A stretch of DNA of 64,000 nucleotides from Apostichopus japonicus (Eukaryota; Echinodermata; Holothuroidea; Aspidochirotida; Stichopodidae): assembly GCF_037975245.1 (NCBI RefSeq), contig NC_092577.1, positions 21,264,898 to 21,328,897 on the forward strand, written 5' to 3'. Both the position numbers and the translations under genes were made by a program. The notes under the pieces are model-generated. The model ran no database searches. It was given only the letters and a program-made list of their open reading frames with translations, and was not told the DNA's origin. Shown piece after piece: positions 32,607-42,870 of this stretch (position 1 is the first letter of the stretch; every line of letters begins with the position of its first letter).

Positions 32607-32810
32607 GACAGCTAGGGGTGTGGCAAGCCACGCACCTAAGAAAAACAAAAACCACGCAACAAAGCCAAAACTACACTAATCAAACGTAAAAAACACAATG
32701 TGTGTGGTCAACGAAAAGTGGAGAGCAGCCGAAAACACGTCCGCACTCCACGAAAGCAAACTACAAACTAAGCAAAGTAAACAAAGCAAACTACAAAACT
32801 ACAAACTACC

Positions 32811-32992
32811 GTGACCGGACAAATACCCCCCAGACGATTACCCCCAGACAATAGCCCCCCGGACGATTACCACCCGGACAGATACCCCCGGACAAATACC
32901 ATCCCGGACAACTACCACCCGGACAGATACCCCCGGACAATTACCCCCGAGGACAAAAAACCTCCGGACAAGTACCCACCCGGACATATGCC
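32811..32992. repeat. degenerate minisatellite, core CCCCCGGACAAATACC
   Basis: About eleven imperfect units of 14-18 bp built on (CCCC)CGGACA(A/G)(A/T)TACC start 55 bp beyond the 5' end of the family B LINE. The 32757-32810 spacer is itself repetitive (AAACTACAA). The same minisatellite occurs reverse-complemented at 39360-39662. The Pro/Asp/Tyr-rich reading frame is an artefact. Confidence 0.85.
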
Positions 32993-33424
32993 GTTAACTA
33001 TAGGAGACGGATGCAGCGACGGATACGCCCGTCTTTTTCGAGTTTAGTTTCCCGCGGGCCTCAACATATACCCTGGTCCCTCGGGCAACTCCGAGAGCAT
33101 ATTCACAATTGGGTCAGGGTGACGGTTAAACTGGCACCACTAGGGTCGTCGTGTGCCCTGGCCCTTATAACCTCCTCCCGACTTTTAAAAAGATTCGAGC
33201 TTTTCATATATAGCCCCCAAAACTCCTGGATAGGGTTTGACAATGGCCCGAGGCCCGGGGGTTGGGTTGGGAATTGCTCACTGCTGGTAGTAACTATTAA
33301 TTTACTATTTGTTATAGTGACACTATTCTGTATTATTAATCTCCGAACAATTCCGGCTTATTGCGACTTACCATTTTCAACTTTTCTTCTGAGTAATTTT
33401 ACTTGATGATTTGTTATGTTATGT
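32993..33424. other. gene-free stretch
   Basis: Mixed-composition sequence. The 131-codon frame at 33011-33406 has no recognisable domain and its second half is hydrophobic A+T-rich sequence. I do not call it a gene. Confidence 0.35.
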
Positions 33425-33655
33425 TAGTTTTTGTATAGCGCTTTATATGGCACAGCCATCTCATAGCACTTTCAATCCCTGGTCATCAGGCTGGCTTCTG
33501 AGAATCCAGCGCACACACCTTAGTTACCTCACAGGTACCCATTTATAAACTTGGATGGAGAAGGGCAGTCGAGAAAAAAGTGCCTTGCCCAAGGACACAA
33601 CATAACAGGATTATATATAAAACAAAAGCATTAGCCACTCGGCCTCCACGCTCCT
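33425..33655 (-). mobile_element. tRNA-like SINE (GTGCCTTGCCCAAGGACAC family)
   Basis: Minus strand begins GAGCGTGGAGGCCGAGTGGCTAA, a tRNA Ser/Leu-like 5' end with A box (GGCCGAGTGG). The body contains GTGCCTTGCCCAAGGACACAAC, CACAGGTACCCATTTATA and GTATAGCGCTTTATATGGC. This body is common in marine invertebrate genomes. The B box is not recognisable, so the copy is diverged. Confidence 0.5.
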
Positions 33656-35129
33656 CTTGTGTGCTTTTTCTAAGCTATTTTTTCCTGTCAGTGCACGCCA
33701 CTTTAGGATGGGAGGAGCAGAAGGGAGGGGTGGGGCAAGCAAAACCACGGTCCACCCCTCTAGTTTGGTGTGCATGATCATCATCCATACCCCCCATGGA
33801 TTGCTTCATGGACCGCTGGGCTATCATAGTCAAACCCGGTTACGGTGTAGCCCGTTATACCAGCAGAATTGCCTGTAAGGTTTCATAATAGTATGTACGA
33901 TTTATTCATAACACCAATGGAAGTTAAAAATGTACCTTTAATTTAAAAAAAAAAATAGTATGTACGATGTATGAAACATAAGTAAAGAAAGAGGCTTGAG
34001 ACCACGACGTCACTACCATTTGAAAAAAACCTATTCTCTGGTCATTCTGTTTGCAAAAAGAATGATGATAATCTAAGAAATCAATTTAATTTTCCCTAGT
34101 TATAATTCTACATTCCAACTATAAACAGATTAGCGATTGCTACATTTCCCACAAATTGCCACCTATAAGCCAAAGAATAATAGGTTTTCCTTCTAATAAT
34201 TTTTACAAAGGCCGGTATTGTCCGGCGCTTACCGGGGATTTTTCATGGGGTGTCCCATCACCATTAAGAGATTTTCTACTGGAAAGTGTGCTTAGATGCC
34301 AAATGGTGTAATATGTTGCCCTTTTAAGGCAAGACTATACTAACATCATTGGCGCCGCCAGGAGTTCCGGGTAAATTTGGGGGATTTGGGGCATCCAAAT
34401 TGATGGTGATGTCACATATACACAATCAGCATTGTGCATTGTCACAACCCGTTCGGGGATAACCCCCTGAAGTATTTTATTGATTGCTTTACGTGTTTAT
34501 TTAATTGGATGCTAATTGTTGGACCGAAAAGAGACTGGGGATAGGAGAACTTTGTCATGTCTACTTTTTTATATCACTGGCATGTGACGTGATTCTCAAA
34601 TGAGATCTAGATGTACATACATTCTACATAAAATAAAATGCGCTTTTCCCTTATACCCCTCCCCATGACCGTCCCCATTTCCCCATTTCCACTCTGCTTT
34701 GTAAATCAGACACGCACGCATGATTTCGCCATGGAGGTCGAAGTCACGATACTGATCTGTATCTTAGGGGAGGGGTGGCCCCTTAATTTTCAATATTTAT
34801 TTATATGATGGTCGTCCGAACCATTCGACCCCCCCCCCCAGCGTATGGGCCTGCATATATCTCATTTTTCGAAATGCCCTTGGATGGAAATCGGAGCAAT
34901 CAGTTACACATCCATGTCCTCAAATAGTTTTTGATCGCTCGTTCTTTTCATAATCGCTTTTTCGATCCCAACATTTCTGATGGTATTATTTCCTCTGTCC
35001 CCCGCTTACTACGCCAGTGGTCCCTTTCGCAGTACCCTGATCGGTACAGAGAGAGAGTTGTTTTTTTGATTTTTTAAGGTTTTACGGCTCAGTTTCTAAC
35101 CAATTGGTTTAAGCTGCGCCGACGACGGC
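33656..35129. other. gene-free stretch
   Basis: No supported gene. Holds a short duplicated phrase (ATAGTATGTACGAT, 33889 and 33956) and a C run at 34829-34838. Confidence 0.4.
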
Positions 35130-35296
35130 CTTTTTTCAGTTGTGGCGCACTGGCTTGTTTTCCCTACTCCATTGCTTGAGCACCAAGCACAATAGCAGTA
35201 GGTTCCAGTCTTCGGTATGACCCAGCCAGGAGTCGAACCCCTAACCTACCGGCTGCAAGTCGGATGCTTTAACCACGTGACCATGCAGTCGGTCTG
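35130..35296 (-). mobile_element. tRNA-derived SINE head
   Basis: Minus strand: A box TGGTCACGTGG (35283-35273) and B box GGTTCGACTCC (35239-35229) at normal tRNA spacing, followed by an unrelated body (TGGAACCTACTGCTATTGTGC...). Acceptor-stem pairing is not evident, so I call it a SINE rather than a functional tRNA gene. Confidence 0.6.
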
Positions 35297-35463
35297 AGAG
35301 AAAGAGAAAGGGGAAGGGGGGAGTACAACTAAACGACAAATGTAGGCCTAAAGAGGTTGTCGGAACTGTAGCGAAATTTCTCATCAATTCTAAAAACATT
35401 TGCACTTCATCACAGTTTGTTAACAATTGTCACTTGAGTTTACTACACAACCATCAACCATCA

Positions 35464-36040
35464 CGCGGGGTGAGTTGGTGGTTTGCAATGTGTATGCCCC
35501 CAACCGGCCAGCATGTAGGAAAAATTTCTTCACGGTGTTGCCATCCTTTGTACCGGGTAAGGCAAATTGTATCCTTGGGGGGGACTTTAACTGTGCCCCT
35601 CACTCTGCGTTAGATAGACGTTCGAGGAAAGAGTCCCCCAATTGTACCACCGGCATGGTTGAGCTAGGCATGTTTCTCAAGCACCGAGATCTTGTGGATG
35701 TTTGGAGGTCCCAAAATCCCCAGGTGGTTACTTGTACGTGGCATAAACCAGATGGAACAGTTTCATCCAGACTCGACAGGTTTTATGCCCCGCGCAAGTT
35801 TCCTCGATCTCGGTGCTCGATTATTTCATGTCCTTTATCTGATCATGACGCTGTTGTTTTGCGCTTGCAGCTGCCGGAGTCCTTTCATGTGGAGAAGGGA
35901 CTTTGGCGGCTGAACACGGAAATTGTTAAAGAGCAAAACTTCAAGGAGCAATTTGTCGAGAAGTACAGAGGATGGCAGTCCCTCAAGCCTGCTTTTCCCA
36001 ATGCGTTAGTCTGGTGGGACGAGGCGGGTTGGAAATATTG
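35464..36040 (+). pseudogene. family B ORF2, endonuclease part (truncated)
   Basis: APE-type endonuclease C-terminal two thirds: NVYAPNRP, GGDFNCAPHSALDRRSRKES, SSRLDRFYAPRKF, CPLSDHDAVVLRL (catalytic SDH). Equivalent to residues about 113-293 of family A ORF2. The frame runs out after LVWWDEAG at the deletion. The N-terminal N and E motifs are missing, so no nuclease activity is expected. Confidence 0.85.
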
Positions 36041-37968
36041 TTCTCCTCCCAAAGTCAGGAGACCCTTTAGACCCTAGATATAGGCGTCCAATAACGCTGT
36101 TAAATGTGGACTACAAAATCCTGGCCAAAGCATTAGGAAATCGCTTATCGGACGTCATGCCGGATATTGTAGGTCTTCTGCAGACTTGTGCTGTGCGAGG
36201 CAAGTGTATTCAACATAACCTCTGGTTGATGAGGGACTTGATCGAGTTTGTTAAAGTTCGTGATTTGCCATGTGCACTGGTCTCACTGGACCAGGAAAAG
36301 GCCTTTGACATGGTAGATCACGACTTCCTGTTCAGAACCTTAGAGTCCTTCGGATTGAACTCCGTATATATTCGTTGGGTCTCGTTACTATACAAGGACG
36401 TCACAAGCATTGTCACTGTTAACGGATTAACTTCTGGTCCCTTCCCGGTTCGAAGAGGAGTTCGTCAGGGTTGTCCCCTCTCCCCGTTGTTGTATGTTCT
36501 CTTCAGCGAAACGCTCAGTACCTCGCTGGACAGATGCGTTGGATTTCGACCCTTCAACGTACCGGGTGGGGCTAGAGTTAAATGCGTGCAGTATGCCGAT
36601 GACGTCACTTGTATTGTGTCGGACCTCGCCTCCTTCAAGCCTTTATCGAAGGTTTTGACCACCTTCCAAGAGGCTACTGGTGCCAGACTGAACAAGTCCA
36701 AGACCAAAGGGCTGCGATTGGGAGGTTGGCGCGGCCAATCTCTCCCGTTCGATGCTACTTGGTCAGATGTCATGATCAAGGTAAATGGCATCTGGCTAGG
36801 TTATGGTGCCCCGGAGGCCACCACTTGGGCCGAGAAGGCTGATCAGGTGGAGGCAAGGCTCGACACATTGAGCCACAGGTGGCTCTCCCTCCCTGGGAAG
36901 GTTACAGTTGTAAATAGGTTTATTGTTCCTCTCCTTTGGTATCCTGGTACGGTGATCGCCGCACCGGATCATGCCTTGGTGCGACTGGAGAGGATCATTT
37001 TTGATTTCATTTGGGGAAAGCGCAAACCAAACCTTGTCAAAAGGACCGTTCTATATAAGACCCCCTTGAGCGGTGGGCTTGGTTTGGTCCACCTACCATC
37101 TAAACTGCGCTTTCTCCTCTTGAAAGGTGTTTTTGTTGCTTTTGAAAATCCTTTGTTTCCCTTTGCTTTTTTTGTTAGGTACTGGGGTGGGTTTCTTTTT
37201 CGACACCACTGGCCCGGATCCTTTTCCAATAACCGGCCAAAGGCGACACGCCCTTCTGGGGTCTATACTCAGATTGGTGACTCTCTTCGTAGAATCAAAG
37301 AAGAGGGTGGGCCACATGTTCTGCTGAACGTGGCCCCCTCTGTGCTATACCCAGCATTGTTTCGTTCAATGCTCGCGCCTGTGTGCCCGTCGGCTTGCCG
37401 GACCGCCATCTCTCCAGATGTGTGGCGGTCTGTGTGTTGCAAGTCACTAGATAGCCGTCTCAGGGACTTGGCGTGGAGGATTGCACATGGGGTCCTCATC
37501 ACTAACCATTTTCGCCTAGTCAGGTGGCGATTAGGTGATGGGATTTGTCCCCGTGTGGGCTGTAAAGCCATCGAGACTATGCAACACCTTTTGCTGGAGT
37601 GTCCCTTTGTCCGGTTGGTGTGGGATTGGTTTCACGCCTTCGTTATTGGTGTTATTGGTTGCACACAGTGGGCCATTAGTAGTGATTTTGTTTTGTATGG
37701 TTTGTTGCCCTCTGTGTGCCCAACCTGGGTTAGGGATCTGCTGTTGTTGTTTGCCGCTGTCATCAGGAGACACATCTGGAACAGCAGATGCCGCCTAGTT
37801 TTCGACGGGGACGTCTGGAGGGCAGAGGATGTTGTCCCCCTCGTGCAGAGTGACATCAGGTTGCGCATGGAGGCGGACCATGCACGGCTTCCCGACACTG
37901 CCTTTCGTAGACGCTGGAGCAAGCCCGTCGTCTACTATCGGGACGGCGTACCCCGGATGAAATTTTGA
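36023..37968 (+). pseudogene. family B ORF2, reverse transcriptase part (620-codon frame)
   Basis: Continues after the deletion as LLPKSGDPLDPRYRRPITLL; open from NVDYKILAKALGNRLSD to the stop. RT motifs: CALVSLDQEKAFDMVDHDFL, NGLTSGPFPVRRGVRQGCPL SPLLY, VQYADDVTCIV (YADD box). The C-terminal CCHC-like motif is CPRVGCKAIETMQHLLLECP, and it ends YYRDGVPRMKF. This frame is 620 codons without a stop, about 57% of a full ORF2, so the insertion is fairly young. Without the endonuclease and upstream linker it cannot function as a LINE protein. Confidence 0.9.
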
Positions 37969-38174
37969 GTTAGTTGGTAGGTGTTGGGGCTGTGTGGTCG
38001 TTACATATTATAGGTTGGTTTAATTTTTCTCTTTGAGGTTTGGGGTTTTCGCGTCACGTTAAACGCTGCGTTAGTGGGAGATTGATGGGTTTCAGTTGTT
38101 GCTTTACAGACTGGGTTTGTTTTTGGTTTTGTTGACCTTTGGTCCGTGTCCGTTTCTTAGCACGTAAAAAGCAC

Positions 38175-38631
38175 ACCATCAATTGCCTTTCAGCATCAAA
38201 CAGACCAGCAATTCCTTTTGAAATCATCTCTTTTGTTCACTGCTGGTCAGCCTATTTAACATTGTGACTCAACAGAATAAATCAGGCAAGCTCACCTGTT
38301 GTTGAAATATCTTCACTACCGTACCCTAGTAGATGTTTTTGTATCATGGCAAGAACTGGCCAATCAAGAGACAGTCTTGAAAAAAACACATGACTCAATT
38401 TTGTGGATACATAGCATGTGCAGCCATTTTAGTACAAGGACTTCACCCTGGAAGCAAGAAATCTCTGCTAGACACATGCAACTGTATATTACAACTCATC
38501 TGCACTACGTTATGTTTTATCAGCTGCAATAACTACCAAGAGGAATTCTCATATATATTGAATCCATGAGCAGTAGCAGTAGTATTATTGTTATTAACTA
38601 TGATACTTTTAAATAAGGTGTAAGAAATCGG
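38175..38631. other. gene-free stretch
   Basis: The 77-codon frame at 38299-38532 has no motif. Otherwise nothing is seen. Confidence 0.4.
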
Positions 38632-38670
38632 CCTGACATTTCGACTGTGGAAAACAGTCGAAACGTCAGG
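38632..38670. repeat. 17-bp-arm hairpin
   Basis: CCTGACATTTCGACTGT, five-base loop, ACAGTCGAAACGTCAGG; one G-T mismatch. Imperfect hairpins of this CGAAACGTCAGG type recur in metazoan repeats, so it is probably a small piece of an interspersed element. Confidence 0.7.
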
Positions 38671-38763
38671 TCGACTTCATACATCTTATTCTTAAACCTT
38701 GGTGATTTTGTGGATAAGCAGTTTTTATCAGCTACGTTATTTTACTTTTAAATTTGGTTTTGT

Positions 38764-39077
38764 CAGGGTTGTCCAAGCTTTTGATGAGGAGGGCCACCTC
38801 GAATGATTATGATAAAGGAGGGGCCGCATGAGCCTACAAGCTCCTGTGGCATATCCAGGGTTTCGTGCCAGAGCGGCCAATTTCAGTGGGCCCGCTAGGG
38901 GTCTGTATTGGAATGTAATGGATAGAATTGGATATAATTGATATAATGATCTCTGAAATTTATCCAAAAAGAATTCCTGGGTAAAAGTACATTTGTAAAT
39001 TAATGAGGTTGGCTGGCCGGACGGGACCTTGCGGCGGGCCGCACTATGGCCCGCGGGCCGTACGTTGGACAACCCTG
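38764..39077. mobile_element. hAT-type MITE (CAGGGTTGTCCAA ends)
   Basis: 13-bp inverted ends CAGGGTTGTCCAA ... TTGGACAACCCTG, with 8-bp flanks GGTTTTGT (38756-38763) and GGTTATAT (39078-39085), 6 of 8 identical. The G+C-rich GGGCCAC...GGCCCGCGGGCCG internal sequence is characteristic of a widespread hAT MITE type. The minus-strand frame across it is not a gene. Confidence 0.88.
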
Positions 39078-39119
39078 GGTTATATAAAAGACGTGCAACA
39101 TCCGGTCAATTTCTAATTA

Positions 39120-39230
39120 CTACATGCATTTTTGGATTGTCATGCTTTAACGTTTCATATCAGAAAAATAATCTGATATATCACAATCAGAAAATAATCT
39201 CATATATCAGAATAATAATCTGAGATACCA
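39120..39230. repeat. short A+T tandem repeat (CAGAAAATAATCTGATATAT)
   Basis: Four imperfect units of about 20 bp (CAGAAAAATAATCTGATATA and variants) at 39161-39227. They are internally palindromic (AATCTGATAT/ATATCAGATT). Confidence 0.6.
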
Positions 39231-39359
39231 GATTAAGAAAATTTTCTTTCATGGCCCTAATGGGCTTTCGTACTACGGAGTTCACCAGCTAAAGGTCCGC
39301 CTGGTTAACGGGCTCGTGGGGGGGGGGGCGCTGGGCGTATTTTGGTTTAGTTCGGGTAG

Positions 39360-39662
39360 TAACCTGGGTGAGGTATCTGTGCCGGTGTATCTGTGCGGGT
39401 AGAGTTTTCCCGGAGGTAATTGCTGGGGGGTGGGGTTAATTGTCCTCGGGAGTATTTGTTCTCGTGGGTGTTTGTCCGGGGGTAGTTGTCCCGGGGGTAG
39501 TTGTCTGGGGGGTACTTATCCTCGGGGGTATTTGTCCTCGGTGGTGTATGTCCGGGGGGTATTTGTCCGGGGGGTAGTTGTCCTCGTAGGTATTCGTCCT
39601 CGGGTTTTTTTGTCCGGGGGGTACTTGTCTCGGGGGTATGAGTCCGGGGGGTATTTGTCCGG
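39360..39662. repeat. degenerate minisatellite, reverse orientation of 32811-32992
   Basis: About 18 imperfect units of GGGGGTA(T/G)TTGTCC type. Reverse-complemented this is the CCGGACAAATACCCCC core seen at 32811-32992. It abuts CAAACTACAGACTCTCAAATACT, whose last 14 bases are also found at the 3' border of the family B derivative at 30835. Gly/Ser-rich and Thr/Pro-rich frames across it are artefacts. Confidence 0.85.
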
Positions 39663-39671
39663 CAACCCAAA

Positions 39672-40510
39672 CTACAGACTCTCAAATACTAAGACATAAA
39701 ACTTAAAACAAAGCTGGCAAGATACGTAAAAACGGTAAAATACAGTAAAACAGCACCAGAGATACTTGTGAAACATTGGATTGCACAATGAGCAAGATTA
39801 CTGACCTAACGAGTAAAAGAATCATTATGAAGTTTAATTCAACGAGGGATAAAGGAGGATTTGTAACGATTCGTAACGGCACGGGGTAGTCTCATCCGCC
39901 CTCTGCGGGGTATTATTGCACTTTCCAAATTAATGTGTACAGGGTGACTACAAGAAGATGATATGAGGTGTTCACTGACTGCTGACGTTCGCCTAGGATG
40001 CGACTGACTTGGCTTGTAATAGAATCTATCCGTTTTCTGTCGGTACCATTGACGTTACCTCCCCAACAATTAATGCAATATGACCACACACTGGAAATCT
40101 TAGAATTGCAGAAAATAGAAAGAATGTTTCTACTGATGTTGAAGGTGTTCAATTTCCGCAAGCAATAGAGTCTTGGCTTGATCCGTCTTACCAAATAATC
40201 AATGTGGTCATGCCAATTCAGCTGATCATCCAGAACTACGCCAAGTTACTTATAGGACGAAACACGGTTTACAGCCAGGTCTTTGATAACAACAGTAGGT
40301 TCATGATCTCCTTTGCTAAAATCAATCACCATTTCCTTCGTCTTCTCCACGTTAAGCTGAAGGAAATTTTGATCACAGTAGTCTACAAACCAATTTATTT
40401 GAGACAAATTTTCACCTCCATCATCTCTTGTAATCAAACCCACTAAAGCAGTATCATGAGCAAATTTAATTAGAGGGCAGCTGTTATGTGATGATCTACC
40501 ATCTGAAGTA
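39672..40510 (-). mobile_element. Rex1/Babar-like LINE 3' fragment
   Basis: RT C-terminal region on the minus strand: CPLIKFAHDTALVGLITRDD (FADD box mutated to FAHD), INWFVDYCDQNFLQLNVEKT, KEMVIDFSKGD, VSSYK then, after a break at 40230, LNWHDHIDYLVRRIKPRLYC, LRKLNTFNISRNILSIFCNS, SSVWSYCINCWGGN. The wording KFADDTA-x-VG-x-I and LNV-x-KTKEM-x-IDFRK is characteristic of Rex1/Babar elements. Followed by a 240-bp 3' UTR. The 5' end is truncated inside the integrase-core pseudogene, near 40510. Confidence 0.7.
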
Positions 40511-40920
40511 TAAACATAAATATGGTCATTCAACTGGTTGACAAACTGCTGAAGTGTACGCCGAATACGCGGCAAATACACTTAAGTAGAGAGCATACAT
40601 CTGTCCATCACTGTTAGGATTAAGGAGTCCAGTTCTCTCAAGAGCAACAGAAATATCATAAAAGACATTTACACACCCATTCCACATCTCCTTTCTCTTA
40701 TGGCACTTCCTCGTCCCGGCCCGTGGTACATTTCCGTGAATTCACACCCCTGGAGTTCTCACCTCCATTGTCACATCGGATTCTCGAAGGGATGCCATAC
40801 TGCCTGGTAGCATCTTGGAACAACTTAAGGACAGTGTTAGAATGGTTGCTAGTGCTGGCGTCCATGAAAGTTATTAATCGTGAGTATCCGTAAATTTCAC
40901 CATGTAGTACAATTCGCTAC

Positions 40921-41591
40921 CTGGATTTCAAAATATAAAAAGTTGCTACTGATTATGCCATGAATTCTACAAAACATGATGGAAATCAAATATCACCTTC
41001 TAAATGTTGAAAAGAAGAGCTCCACCAAGATTTTGTAACCAGGTCTTCAGACTAAACCCTGCTGAACTTACAATGTTTCACTCGTGTAACAGCAGGGATC
41101 ATCTACTAACACTAACATTTACCTCCTTGAAAATAGGTCTGAATTTCAAGCATCCATACTTGTTAATAGTCTTTGTGAGGTTTGCACACTTTGCCATATG
41201 TTGACCTTAAAAGACTAAGCAATAAGGATTATTTACTCACACTGGGTTAAAAACATGCCCAGTTTGAAATGCAGGCAACTTCACCATCTTGAGGCAGCTT
41301 CTTTATAAGCTTGAAGCATGAACCTTGCACACACACACTCCATAAACACATCACATGGATAACATCAGTAATTGAAATGAAAACCAAAAAAGAGGAGCTT
41401 CTGCACTATTGTCAGTCTAGAAGAATGTAAGAACTTATGGTAAATATAGAAATTCGATTTAATGGATTACTTTCTGAACTTTGGGATGTCCAATGTGTAA
41501 CAGTTTTCAGGTACTAATTTGGTTACATATATGTTAAGAACCCAGCATGCAGTTAAGTTCAGAATAAGTGGTAACAAGACCTTAGACCTAC
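40921..41591 (-). other. intron of integrase-core copy 2
   Basis: GTAGGT donor and AAATCCAG acceptor. No other gene inside. Confidence 0.5.
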
Positions 41592-41824
41592 CTTATAAAT
41601 ATATGTTTGCCATCCAAATGGTACACTCTCCTCTTAACAACCCTCCTAGAACGAAGAGCAACTCCAGCTGGATCTACTCGACGTATGGACTGACGCACTC
41701 GTTCCCTCGGCACCCACACTCCATTATTGTTTAGGCGGGTGAGAACAGCATTTGCACCAATACTTATGTTGCCCATCATTACTGGCCGCACAGCACTATC
41801 CAAATCTTCATCAGCGATTTTCAC

Positions 41825-42724
41825 TGCACTCTGTGGTAGCTAGATTAAAGGTTGTAGTGAAAAGAAGCAAAGTGAAAACAACAATTAAATCATAATTGCA
41901 AGTACTTGTGGCTCTAAAGCTTGCACCTTCAACTTTTCACCAGTGACCTAACAGATGAGGAATCTGGACCACTTCATAGTATGCATTTGATGATAATACA
42001 ATCAAAAGTGTATGGTTTGGTTTGGCTTGTGTGTTTGTGTAGTGAAGGGTGGGGGGGGGGTGCGAGGATTGTTCCATGACAATGATTATCTAATGTAATT
42101 AATTGCCAGTATTTGACATAGCGCTATTTCATGCTAAAATGTACTGGGTGGATGTCCTCATCCATTCCTCTCCCCCTCCCCTCCCACCTTGCACAGGCCA
42201 CCATGATGTCGGAATTACCACCGAGTCATTAAAAGGCATGAGAAAAGTATATAAACAGTAAGGCCCATTACTGTTATGGTAATGTATACCAAGTATAATG
42301 TATATACCAAGTATTTCAAACATTTACTATTAGCAATAATTACATAGGTACAGGAAGCATGTCATTCTTTGCCAGCGAATATATGAGCGAACAGTTTAGG
42401 TCGTAAAATGACCAACGGCTGCAAATGAGCCAGCACTGCCTGCTGAGCGTTTTATGTAGACCCTTCATATGCAATGTATCCAATGTTATGTTGGTTTTAA
42501 AACACCAGTATGTCACATTATACAAGTCATTGAGTAGAAACTTTTGGGGGCTAATACCACAAATTAAGTAAATTTCTTTTCCTTTGTATATTTCCCTTTG
42601 GTATACCAAAGGACGAATGAAGGGCCCAGCAGGATAAGAGCTAGGACAGGAGTAAGCTTCATTTTACCTGGCCTGATCAGTATTAGTCTCTACTCACTTT
42701 AAACGATTATTAACAGTTTTAGTT
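41825..42724. other. gene-free stretch, probably intron of integrase-core copy 2
   Basis: G run at 42050-42060 and a C/T-rich patch near 42166-42190. The minus-strand 89-codon frame at 42340-42609 has no motif. Confidence 0.4.
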
Positions 42725-42870
42725 GGAACATTTAGCAGCAATCTGTTTCTTCTTAAGTCGACAGTTCAAAAGGAACTGCAGCTGTGTTTTTGAAATGTCA
42801 TATCTTGGTGCACCTCTTCGCATAGGCATGGAAACTCGCCGACTGTGAAAATGCATAGAAAGTCGTGGAC

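Larger units (their letters stand above)
30835..32756 (-). mobile_element. LINE family B deletion derivative: 5' UTR + ORF1 + 3' UTR
   Basis: Both element ends are present: GCTTTCGTGGAGTGCGGACG at the 5' side (about 32756) and GCACGTAAAAAGCAG at the 3' side (30835). ORF1 occupies 32606-31311. Right after it, about 20 codons of the ORF2 start remain (TLNVNGLRGTP, the first APE-endonuclease motif). These join directly to the last codons of ORF2 (KPIVCCRDGV) near 31247, so about 3.3 kb of endonuclease and RT are gone. A 135-bp minisatellite sits in the 3' UTR. Such a copy could move only with proteins supplied by a complete element. Confidence 0.85.
35464..38174 (+). mobile_element. LINE family B, 5'-truncated with internal deletion
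   Basis: Begins inside the APE endonuclease (GELVVCNVYAPNRPACRKNF) and ends GCACGTAAAAAGCAC. Flanked by ACCATCA on both sides (35457-35463 and 38175-38181), a 7-bp target duplication. ORF2 lost about 210 codons (the linker between endonuclease and RT) near 36020, which also shifts the frame. The 3' UTR (37969-38174) carries TTTTCGCGTCACGTTAAACG and the family end. Confidence 0.92.

Noticed and set aside
32811-33047. Pro/Asp/Tyr-rich protein
   Set aside because: Reads the degenerate minisatellite. The same repeat at 39360-39699 gives Gly/Ser-rich frames on the other strand.
33011-33406. 131-codon plus-strand gene
   Set aside because: No recognisable domain; half of it is hydrophobic A+T-rich sequence beyond the minisatellite.
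35205-35296. tRNA gene
   Set aside because: A and B boxes are present, but the acceptor stem does not pair and the body continues as a SINE.
41519-41734. Plus-strand 71-codon frame
   Set aside because: Antisense of the integrase-core exon at 41592-41824.
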